Below, in pieces: positions 11,592-21,456 of a stretch of DNA of 37,011 bases; within the stretch, counting starts at the first letter, position 1, and every line of letters begins with the position of its first letter. The position numbers and the translations under genes were made by a program. Under the pieces are notes generated by a model. The model ran no database searches. It was given only the letters and a program-made list of their open reading frames with translations, and had not been told where the DNA came from. Source of the stretch: Pezizomycotina sp. ARF18 (lineage: Eukaryota > Ascomycota). The stretch is from positions 1 through 37,011 of the forward strand of contig AZLU01000130.1 of the NCBI GenBank assembly GCA_002224055.1, read 5' to 3'.

Positions 11592-12338
11592 AATGGTACA
11601 TACTGGCTGGGGTACAGAAAAGTAGCAGTAGGTAGAGGTATGAAGCAAGACTAAGGAGTTACACAAAAGATATTATCATGAGGTGAAATTTGTAGAGTAT
11701 TGTATCGTGTTTCCCTGTTCCTCATTCAGCTAGTCACTTCCTGCTTTTCCTTGTACTTCTTCATAATTATTATGGCTTTCCGTCAGCGATTGAAGCAGAT
11801 ACCAAACCTAGGGTGTGGAGGTAGCTCGGTCCCCTTGGCATTTAAAAAACCAGCGAGATTTATATTTCGTTTATTCTTGTTTCTCATCCATCTTTCATTG
11901 GCCACGTCATGCCAGTGTGAAGGTTTCGTTCAGAGTAGAAACATCCTCCTTCCTCCAGTTAGATCAATTAGAAAGTTCTTTAGCTATTATTCTAGTCTAT
12001 ATCACTTAATCAATACGCAAAGTTAGATATCTTATGAGGAATACTGCCGTGACAGATGCTAGCTCTTGGCTCTTGGCTTAAGCTTAAGGCATGGTAGGTA
12101 CTTGGAAAATAGGAGAATCGCGACCCCATACATCGCAACGAGATTTACGAAATTCTCTCAATCTCTCCGATTTTGTTTCGTTTCAACCGAAAACAATCGA
12201 CTCGCCGGAAAGTTTATTCCATCGGTTCCGCTTCTCTCCGCTGGGCGATACTAGTATCGCAAAAGCCTGTACCTCCACGAGTGCCATGTGAAGTGCCAGT
12301 TGCGCGGATTGGGAAACCCTGGGAATGCGGAGCTTTGC

Positions 12339-12366
12339 TAAGAAACGGTTTCTGTACCGTTTCTTA
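12339..12366. repeat. Inverted repeat with 10-base arms
   Basis: TAAGAAACGG is followed after 8 bases by its exact reverse complement CCGTTTCTTA. It lies about 520 bases before the peptidase start. It could be a protein-binding site or a chance hairpin. Confidence 0.6.
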
Positions 12367-12795
12367 TGGCAAATAGTAGGCAGCAATTCTAAGCTTTCCA
12401 TCGCCACATATTGCACTAGGGCAGACTCCACAAAATGCAAGGAATCGATTTTTAAATTTTCCCGATAGATCCATAGCGAGATCCTCGAGAAGGAAGTTTC
12501 CAAGAAACGGCCAAGCTTAAACCTGGGAAGACATACAAGAAAGCCGCGAGATACATTTTTCTTGGTAAAACAAAGTTGGCACGATTCAACGAGAGAACTA
12601 CCCATCTGGGTTCGTTGCTGCCGCCTTGATCGCTCGGCAGACGGCTCGTTGGGTCGGAAAGCTAAGCAATCCTTGCAATTGCGAGTTCAGCACGCGATTC
12701 ATTCAAAGGATTCTTCCTCGGTCACGCAGGACGGCTTGCATGCATATAACTCACCTTCATGTATTACAGCGTTGCGCAAGTGCGAGGAAGAGTCG

Positions 12796-12803
12796 TATAA
12801 ATA
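12796..12803 (+). promoter_or_regulatory. TATA box of the M28 peptidase gene
   Basis: TATAAATA, 85-92 bases before the ATG at 12888, followed by a CT-rich stretch (CCCCATTCTCTCTTAC) typical of fungal transcription start regions. Confidence 0.55.
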
Positions 12804-12887
12804 CACCGTTGATCTGCGAGACTTTAAGTTCGTACCTCAAACTTACAATTCAGACAATCCCCATTCTCTCTTACTAGAGCAGCAATC

Positions 12888-14704
12888 ATGAAGTTATCGA
12901 GTACTACCTCTACATTTATTGTGTCGGCCGCTGTCGTCGAGGCCGCCTCTCTTGGATGGCTACCAATGGTTGACTCCCGTAGCCTTCAGAGGAAGATCAA
13001 CTCTCGCAACCTGATGCGCAAGGCGGAACACCTCCAGGGTATCGCCGATCGAAACAACGGAACAAGAAAATGGGCGACCTCTGGTATAGTCACAATCCCC
13101 ACATAAGCGCCTAAATTACAGAACTCTGCGCTAACAGTACATGTTTAGGCCATTGGGAAACTCTGGATTGGATATACAAGACAGTCAAGTCAACGGGATA
13201 CTACGATGTCCAGTATCAGTACTGTAAGTCATATTGTTCTGCCTCCATTTCTAGACAGCAGGCCCGGAGTTCTGGTATTGTAGGCTAATGTAGATTTGAC
13301 CTTGCAGTCAATATTTCTTCTTGGACTTACGATAACATTGATCTATCGCTAGATTACAACAATACAACTATACCCACCGAGCAACCGATCATTGGTTTCA
13401 CGCCAGGCTTCGATGCGGAGGCTTCCGGCCCTCTTGTCGCGATCCCCAATCTTGGATGCGCTGCTGTATGTACTCCTCTCAGTTTTAATTTAGCTTTCTG
13501 TTTACTCACCGAGATGGAAACCATCTTCAGTCCGATTTCCCTCCTGAAGTCGCAGGCAACATCGCTCTCATAAGCCGCGGGACATGTACCTTCGGAATCA
13601 AAAACGCGAACGCGAAAAATGCGGGCGCCGTCGGCGTAATTATTTACAATAACGATAGTCCTGCTCCCTCACCAACGGCATCTCTGGGAGAGCCCTCCAA
13701 GGGAACGTCACGTCCTTTTGCCGTGTATCCTCATCGATAAGCCGCTCGGTGTTGAGCTCGTACAGAAGCTGCCGACGCAGGCAATCACGGCTCATTTCAC
13801 TCACCACGGATACTCCACAGACGTCCTCACCGCGAATATTATCGCGGAGAGCAAGCGAGGGAATAAGAACCAGGTAATCACGACCGGAGCGCATACCGAT
13901 AGCGTTGCCGCCGGTCCCGGTATCAACGACGATGGATCGGGTACTATGTCCCAAATAGAAGTCGCTGTAGCGCTGTCGCACTACAATGTCAAGAACGCAG
14001 TCAGATGGTGCTGGTGGACCGCCGAAGAGGATGGATTGCTCGGGAGCACCTATTATACCACTCATCTAACCGAAGAAGAGAAGAGCAAGATTGTTCTTAA
14101 CCTTGACTTCGACATGTTGGCCTCAAACAACTTCGTAAGTTATAAGACTCGGCATCCGATGCTAATTCCCAAGCAAAGGCAAACAAGGCTAACTCAACTA
14201 GGTCTATGGCGTCTACGACGGCGACGGCTCCTCCTTCCCTGGCTCGGCAGGTCCCGAAGGTTCAGGTTTCATCGAGCAGCAATTCATCGATTTCTTCACC
14301 CGCAATCATCTCCCGACCGTGCCCAAAGAATTCAATGGCGTTCTGACTATGTCGGATTCACGGACATCGGTGTTCCCTCCGGTGGCATTGCTACCGGAGC
14401 AGAGGGGATCAAAACACCAGAACAGGCGGAGCTTTTCGGAGGTACCGCTGGAGCACAGTATGATACATGCTACCATCAGGCGTGTGACACCATTAAGGAA
14501 CTGAATGTCACCGCCTGGGAGACGAACACGAAGTGCGTTGCTGATAGCATCGCGAGGTACGCGACGAGCATTAAGGGGCTGCCATTCCCAAGGAAGGCGA
14601 AAGAAGTCGGTGCGGCTAAAGTGAATAGTGGGCGGAAGTATATGACGAAGTCCGGCAGTATGATACCAAATAATAGTGGAAAGAAGAGTTCCTTTACCTC
14701 TTGA
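12888..14704 (+). CDS. Secreted M28 aminopeptidase with PA domain
   Basis: Zinc aminopeptidase of family M28A, like fungal leucine aminopeptidase 2 and vacuolar aminopeptidase Y; it would release N-terminal residues from peptides outside the cell or in the vacuole. Exons: 12888-13083, 13149-13223, 13308-13465, 13531-14134 and 14202-14704, all with GT...AG borders. A signal peptide (MKLSSTTSTFIVSAAVVEAA) is followed by a propeptide-like part and a PA domain (NIALISRGTCTFGIKNA, GAVGVIIYNND). The metal site follows: GAHTDSV (His codon at 13892), GPGINDDGSGT, WWTAEEDGLLGS, NLDFDML and, near the end, YHQACDTI. The family signature LFGGTAGAQYDTCYHQACD is intact. Two one-base frame breaks are needed, one near 13706-13725 at the end of the PA domain and one near 14340 before SDYVGFTDIG. 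The gene is convergent with the dehydrogenase, 209 bases apart. Confidence 0.93.
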
Positions 14705-14913
14705 TAGACAGTTACTTTATGAGTTGTTTCCTGTCGTAGTAACGAATGAGAAGATACCTATAGAATTGCGTTGCTTCCGAGTTTAATAGTTAGAAAGAGA
14801 TTTTTAGAGAATACAAGCTCCGTAGATTGTTCTTTAATTGCGAGCGTTCATATCTTTCGCAAGACTAGTTACACAACACCCAACCTGTATAATACAAAAG
14901 CACAGAGACCGCA
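14705..14913. terminator. Shared 3' region between convergent genes
   Basis: AT-rich spacer of 209 bases between the peptidase (plus) and the dehydrogenase (minus). It must hold the 3' ends of both transcripts; no single poly-A signal stands out. Confidence 0.4.
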
Positions 14914-15872
14914 TTACTTCGTGCTACTCTCGGCTTGCGGTTCAGCATCCTGTGGACCTGCTTGGAAGGTCAGCATTCTTCCCCCTTCTACTTGTATAAC
15001 TTGTCCGGTCAAATAGCTACACCCCATACAAAATAGATACGCAAGCGCCACATCAGTTGGCTTCGCGATGTTGCCCGTAAGCGTTGCATCCGCTATATCC
15101 TCCATGAGGTCCTTCCGATCAACATCGTCTTTATCCCACAAAGCGGTATCGACTGCTCCGGGGGCGACAGTATTCACCCGGATAGGTGCCAGGTCTAGCG
15201 CGAGGTTCTGCGTCAGGCCCTGTAGCGCCGTGGCAAAAGACGCGACAACGGCCCAGTCCGGAAGAGGCTTGAAGGCTATGGTACCGTTGGTGAACGTTAT
15301 GCTGGAGGTTTGAGATTTATTGAGGTGTTGAGCTGCGTGTTTCGCGACGAAGAGAGGAGCGAAGAAGCGGACATCGCTGACAACATTATTGAAGTGTTAA
15401 ATCAGCAACAGTAATGCCTTACGAATTATTTTATGGTATAAGGTCCTTACCCGGCAGCTACGACGTCGTGATACTGCCATTCCACTAGAGGCTTTATCGC
15501 TAGTTGGTCACCTGCAGTGTACACTACGTGGTCGACTTTGCCAACTTTCCCAAAGAGCGCTTTGATTTCGTACTCCATTGCTGGTCCGGAAAGATCTGCG
15601 CTATGTCCAGTGACTTTCGCATCGTTGCCGTACGGTTTGCGTAGCTTTTTCATAGCGCTCTCGACGTGCTCCTGGTTTGAGGAAGCTATTATAACATGCG
15701 CTTTGCATTCTAGGGCCGCTGTCAAGCGTAATCATGGCTGTCAGTTTCTGAAAAGATTTCGCGACAAACAGACGGGAGTCAACGCTCCAAACTTACATTT
15801 TGCAATACCATATCCGATACCGCACGAACCACCAATGACGAGGATTTTCTTGCCCGCTAAGTTCTTCTCCAT
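14914..15872 (-). CDS. Short-chain dehydrogenase/reductase, atypical active site
   Basis: NAD(P)-binding SDR-fold protein, cytosolic by sequence. Exons on the minus strand: 15872-15797, 15718-15451 and 15376-14914; the phases join cleanly and no frame correction is needed, giving about 268 residues, the usual SDR length. It starts MEKNLAGKKILVIGG and the nucleotide-binding loop GGSCGIGYGIA follows. HSADLSG fits the adenine-binding Asp region and VVYTAGDQ replaces the usual NNAG. Near the usual active site the sequence reads SITFTNGTIAFKP and then VVASFATALQGL, so the canonical Tyr-x3-Lys pair is not there. RVNTVAPGAVDTALW is the normal PG motif, and the C-terminal part has SYLTGQVIQVEGG. The fold is clear; catalysis and substrate are unknown. 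It may be a non-canonical reductase or a binding protein. Confidence 0.92.
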
Positions 15873-15984
15873 TATGAAAGTTTTTTTATTTGTTTGCTAA
15901 TAAGTATTGTTGATGTTTTGTTCGGAGTATCTCGTAACTTAAACCTGACTGTTCAATCAGCTTCGCGCTATTAATTCAGGATCC

Positions 15985-15992
15985 TTATATAG
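15985..15992 (-). promoter_or_regulatory. TATA box of the SDR gene
   Basis: Read on the minus strand this is CTATATAA, about 113 bases before the ATG at 15872. Confidence 0.45.
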
Positions 15993-16963
15993 CTTAGCTT
16001 ATGTCTCTAAACATTTCTCCAAGTAAAAATCCAGAATTCGGTATCTAAGCTTTTGCTACGAATCTAGAACTCGAGTCTTGAAATCAAGGCATTACATCTA
16101 CAGTGCCGCTCAAAGTTGACGAGCTGCTGACATCACAAGAAAAGATCAGCGCACGTTTAGCGAGATGCCTGAGGGTTGTTTGCGGGGACAGCGGGGAAGC
16201 TCTGAGGGGCAACGGCGACAAAAGGCGGGGGTTTAGCTCCAAGATCAGCTTCGAGCAGCGTGCGAGATCGAAAGCCAATTCTTGACCGGATGATACTCCC
16301 GGTCGTGTTGTACGAGGAACAGTTCTATGCGTGATTTGGGCAAGTTTTTCCGGCGGAACCGACTTGAAAATATTTTGGGCTCATCGCAGTTGTCCAGAGT
16401 TGGGGTTCCAAAGGCCTGGTAAAATTAATCGACCCGGGATTCACCACTTATATGTCCGAGGCTTCCCTTAATGAGGTGGACTAAGAACTCTTGAATGAGC
16501 AAACAGCGTCATGCCTGCAGTAACCACAGTTCAACAAGACACGACCACCGTAGGATTTCTCAATCTACACCAAGATATACAGCTCGATATGTACACTTTA
16601 GTCCCAGTAGGATATAAAACCTGAAATCTCTCGGTAGCATATTCTGGAGTCTGGATGGCACTTAAAATCTTCGCACTGTACTATACGAAAACTTCGCCGT
16701 TCTACCAACTCCTATGACAATGCCTCAACCTCTATCCTAGAAAGCAAGCAAAATAAAGCCATCTACAATAACCCCAGGTGCCTTTCAAAGACAAGAAAGA
16801 AAAGAAGAGGAAGCGAAGAAAAAGGGACCGGGAGAAGAGAGAAAAACAAAATCCACCGTTTCATAATACAAACCCTAACAAAATCCGCAAACGAAGAAAC
16901 CGAAACAAAAGCCAAAAAAAAAAAATAGATAAAAAAACAGATAAAATACAAGAAAAAGAAAAC

Positions 16964-17112
16964 ATATGCCTTTATAAGAATAAAGATTGTTCGAGGAAGC
17001 CCGACTAGCCAGTCTCCTCTCTATGATCTTTATACTCCAACCTAAAACTATGAAGCCTTTGGCTCCAAGCTTGACCTGCCCGGCAGCGTAATATGCCTTT
17101 ATAAGAATAAAG
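16964..17112. repeat. 22-base exact direct repeat, 127 bases apart
   Basis: The same 22 bases, beginning ATATGCCTTTATAAG, stand at 16964-16985 and 17091-17112. The DNA between and around is not otherwise duplicated that I can see. Confidence 0.85.
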
Positions 17113-19916
17113 GCTTCTTGGTGAAAGGCTGGTTCCTATCTATAACTCGTATTGATATTTTCAGTAAGGAATATTTCAAGTACATACCTTAATCTTTTCA
17201 TATAGGGCCTCCCGCAGCCAGAAGACTCGACAGCCCGGCAATGCGGTGACTGTGACGATCTGGATTGAACGGCGTCACAATCCTACGCTAGACTTGTATG
17301 GGCTCCAGGCTTGCTGAGACTCTTAGCTAGAAGGATAATCCAGCGAGTACAATACTATACCCGCCGAACAATCAATGCCGGGTGTGCCCGCCCAGCAAAT
17401 AACGCGTAGAGTTATGAGTAACAGATCCAAGAAAGCACACTGCAAAGACTCCGTGCAGGTACTCGTTATCTATTTGTAGGAGTGCAGTTCTGACCCTGGA
17501 ACTGTCCTGGGAGGCAGCACAGCAGTTGATTGTATTGCCGGAGCTGTTGGTGTAAGGATTACGCCTGAGTATTTTGCTGATATTGGCGTTACCTCATTAG
17601 GACATCATGTTTCAGTCAATGCCTTGGTGGTTCTTTTAGAAAAATCGATAGACTGAAGTCTGCGTTGCGATGATCTTCCAGGTTTCTTTAGGATCATAGA
17701 TAGGAAGATGAGAGTGGCGGAGAAGCTTGTGTATGTTCAAGCTGCTTTTTTCGAGCTGCTCCCGGCGCCCCGGGGTCTTTCGCCAGGACACCGATTTCAT
17801 GTAAGACCGGAGACCGTTTTCTGAGGTTTCCGATTGCTCCAAGACCGGAAGCGCCACAAGCTGAGAATGAATTTCTATCGCGAGCGAATAAGCCTTTATA
17901 ACTGTGAAAGGGAAACCGCCATGATTTCTTCTCGATTTCCCGATCTGAATCTCGAAATAACAGAAGATACCATGCGTAAACTTAGGATATCCCGAGACAA
18001 CCGAGGCTCCTCGCGTCTAATCCGATCTTGATCCTTGTCTATATGAGATACAATTGTTAGAGATTGGACTTATGATCACAAACGGCGGAAGTCGTCAAGT
18101 ACCTCGTATTCTAGATCGAAATCTGCTATGCAGAGCTAGATCTAGTGATTTATTATATATTATGGAACCGTAACCCGCCCCGAACACGGTTCCTGGCACT
18201 ATTTTGCTTTTTTGGCTTTCCCCTGCGCCCATTTCAGAACACAGGGTTGATAGATATGTATGCATACCGGTGCAAGACGCATCGATGAGTTATTATGAAG
18301 TTGCTGGAAAACCAGATAAGTTACGTAAAGGCACAGACCCAAGGGGAGGACCGTGACGAAGCCGAAAAAGCAAAATAGTCCATTTGCTCCTCCAGGGGCG
18401 GAAGGCGGGACCAGGCCAGAGGCGGGAACGGCCGCAGGCGGCGGGAAAAAAAATATGTTCATTTCTATCGAAAACAGAACACACAACCGGGAAAAAATTG
18501 CGGTGACTGGGACGAGCCGGATTGCTGACATGAGCAAACCCAGACGCCAGGTGTCCTTTAGTCCCGCGAGACCCTCTCATGAGGGACTCGCGACTTTCCT
18601 TCGGGGACTACCGCAGAACAACAAAGAAGGCGGCGGCCGACATCTGGCCTGAAGGGCCCCTGAAGGGCCGTGGCAGATGCCGGAGGCGACCCTCTCAACC
18701 GAACGCAGAACTTATCGTTTTCTGCAAAGCTCATAGAGAGAACCTTTTCTAATAAAGAAATCTTAAAAAAAAGAAAAAAAAAGAAATGGACGACCGATGT
18801 CATTCCTATGGGAAACAGGCTGTCGATAAAATCGAATACTGCAACGACAATAACTGATACCAGACCAGAGGAGGCGTCGTTTTAGATAAAACAAAAAGAA
18901 ACAAACTCGAACCACAGGATAGTACTTGCCCGTGTCCGAATGATATACTCGCTTCTTCGATCTTATCACAAGGACGAAGGACGTCCGCATCGGGTTGCCG
19001 TGAGCCCAACATTTTGCTGTATGATAATGGACTCTTTCAACCCTCAAGCGAAATATAAAACAAAAAATAATATCTAAAGGGTGCTTTGCAAGGCTGGTCA
19101 GAATAACGTCCTTACAAGCTTCGTTTTGTACGACTAGTGCAAGTACTGATGCAGTTGACTTACTTGAAACCTCCTTTTTGACACACCTTCAAACCCGTAT
19201 GGGTAAGGTGGAGCTCCAAGATTTACCTGCTGTTGCTGCTCTCACCGAAGGGTCTCTTTTTGGCAGGCTCTGGGCAAGCTCACCGAAAGAACTTAGAGCT
19301 GTGTGTACACCGTTGTTGCGCATTGGCTCCAGTGTAGAAGTCAGAAGCTGGGTAAGGTAGACCTCCAAAACTCAGGGCCTGGAAAGTGCTGAATATAGGC
19401 GGAAAGCTTTAGGTGGTAGTTCGATAATATAGTTTCTTGTTTGAAAGAGAAATGACAGGAATGAAACTGCGCACGCGATAGCGACAGGGCTGTTTAGCAA
19501 GAGAATGAAACGAAATAGAGGGCGAGGACGAGGGATACTCTGGCCTTTATAAAATGGCGGGAGTAGGTCATTGCAAGTTTACGATTAGAGAATTCTGGCT
19601 GGCTGTTGCCACGTAGTGATGAAGATTGCAAGCTGCAATACTTGTTCCGTTCCGCTTATTTCCCCTCATACCTCAATGACAATTGGACGAAAGCGCAGCA
19701 ATCTAATTGCTGGATCGTATCACATCGGGTTCTGGAGAGCCTTGGGCAATCTCCACTACTGACGGCCTGCGCTGTTGGGCAGAGCTATGGTTGTCTTTAG
19801 CTGCCTGTTGCAAATTTAGATACGGCCTGAGCTGCACAGCTGCGGTGCAGAGTAGAAGAGGATTTACAAGGAAAGGCTTAGCTGTCAAGGAGTTTTAACG
19901 GGTCTAGGGGCACGGG

Positions 19917-20005
19917 GGGACAAAAGAAGTGACCGACATCCAAAATATTCTTATAGTGATTTCCCACCACAACAAATTTGAGACGTCGTCACATTTTTTG
20001 TCCTC
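19917..20005. repeat. Imperfect terminal-inverted-repeat-like pair
   Basis: GGACAAAAGAAGTGACCGAC at the left matches the reverse complement of GTCGTCACATTTTTTGTCCT at the right with a few differences, 47 bases apart. G-rich sequence flanks both arms. It could be the remains of a small DNA transposon end (MITE). Confidence 0.4.
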
Positions 20006-20124
20006 TGCGTGGGGGGTACAGCCGGCGAGAAGCGGCTAGTATAGGTCATAATAATACATATGCATATGCGGGCTCCACTCTTGTGAGCACCAGTGAAAAT
20101 TCCGCTCATTAGCCCCTCAAATTT

Positions 20125-20148
20125 CGTCGCGACTCGCGAGTCGCGACG
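20125..20148. repeat. Perfect 24-base palindrome
   Basis: CGTCGCGACTCG is followed directly by its exact reverse complement, with no loop. It is GC-rich inside AT-richer DNA. Confidence 0.95.
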
Positions 20149-21197
20149 CATGGAAATAGGTCGGAGCCCCGCGCCAGAGTGTCATATTTCTTGTTTTGTC
20201 CGCTAAGCGCACCCACTTTCGAGCGATATCCTGCAGTGCTTGTTCTTCTTTCGCGCTCTGAAATTTTTGCATTTTGCTTCATCCTTTATTATCCAGCCAA
20301 GTCTCTTTCAACAACGCAGATAGCAACGTCGCGATACATGCGCGACGGTAGGCAACTTGCCTTCCTGCGATGTCGCCAGTTTCTATTGGAAAAGAATGCA
20401 AATAAAAATTTGCAGTGCATATTATCCCTTCCTTGCCTTAACGGAGCGGGGAACCTTTTCAAGCCGATTAGGGGACCGTATGTAAGGTTCTGGAGAGGAT
20501 GTTTGCGCATGGTCTGCTTTTCAAATTTGACAGAGCTCCGTTGTATCCGCTAAAAGTTCCTTCCAAAATAAAATGCCATCAAGCCTTCTCCTCTCCCGAG
20601 CGATTTCCCCGAGTCAGGTATTCCCCTGCTCAGGCTTTACCGAGCGTTTGGCTACGGATTCGTGCATGCGACACGACGGTTTGATTTTGAGGTTTAGTTA
20701 GACGCGGCCAATACCAGTTCGCCGGATATATATATCCACTGATTGGCGGTCCTGACTCCCTGGGATTTGAAGGTTATAGTGACACAAGATAAGGCACACC
20801 GGTGAAAACTCAAAAGGTGGGGGCCGGTTTTCTTTGGGAAACTTTAGCCTAGGGTACTCGGTAGTACGCTGAGGAATGATGGAGGCTGTCGGGACCATCC
20901 GCCAGCATTTTCGAGCTTTCCTGGCGCTCTGGAAACACACCGGTCGCAGTCATTAAGTACTTCACGCAATTGCGCGGGAATTCAATACTCCGATGTTAAA
21001 ATACGACAATAAAGGTGTGCAGGAAAGCTAAACGAACAGGTATATTCGGCGGTCAATATACCGAGTAAACAGAGGCTCCTGGAGAGGTACATGCAGAAAC
21101 GGCTTCATCCAATCCAACAATGATGAGACTTGGCGTGAGAGGAATTAGTTTCCACTTCTTCAGATCCACTTTCTCCTCTCAGGCCGGAAGACATGGA

Positions 21198-21456
21198 CAG
21201 GCTGCCAAGTGGGTCGCAAAATTGATGGCCGGTTTCTTTTTATTTTTTTATTTTTTTATTTATTTTATTTTATTTTATTTTATTTTTGTACTGTACACCG
21301 ATCAGCGTGTATTAGCTAGTCCTACCTAAACTGGCGATTTTCGGTGAGACTTTCTATGGTATTTCGTGAGTGCACGTACAACATCTATTAATAGGTGTAA
21401 GTAAAATAAATAAAAAAAACCGGCCATCAATTTTGCAACCCACTTGGCTGGCTGCA
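21198..21456. mobile_element. MITE-like inverted-repeat element
   Basis: The left arm (about 21204-21235, GCCAAGTGGGTCGCAAAATT and on) returns inverted at about 21417-21448 with a single C/T difference over some 31 bases. The match then continues inward as T-rich against A-rich DNA, including an ATTTT pentamer run (21260-21286) against AAATAAATAAAAAAAA. The whole is about 250 bases with no coding capacity. I did not find a clear target-site duplication. It could be a MITE or an inverted duplication. Confidence 0.6.

Larger units (their letters stand above)
11592..12887. other. Intergenic, promoter of the M28 peptidase
   Basis: No recognised gene. A 140-codon frame on the minus strand (12183-12605) lacks any domain or signal and overlaps other short frames. 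The stretch contains a short hairpin (12339-12366) and the peptidase TATA box (12796-12803). Confidence 0.5.
15993..21197. other. Long gene-free stretch
   Basis: About 5 kb without a gene I can support. Open frames are short, overlap on both strands and lack domains or signals. It contains an A-rich purine tract (16780-16960), a 22-base direct repeat pair, a weak inverted repeat near 19917-20005 and a perfect palindrome at 20125-20148. It is more likely worn repeat DNA than genes. Confidence 0.5.

Noticed and set aside
12183-12605. A 140-codon frame on the minus strand
   Set aside because: No domain, signal or start context; it lies in the promoter region of the peptidase and overlaps frames on the other strand.
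17510-17650. A short frame reading FADIGVTSLGHH, reminiscent of the Ser motif of acyl carrier protein domains of polyketide synthases
   Set aside because: Only about 15 residues resemble the motif, no ketosynthase, acyltransferase or other domain is readable nearby, and the frame stops soon after. Chance is a good explanation.
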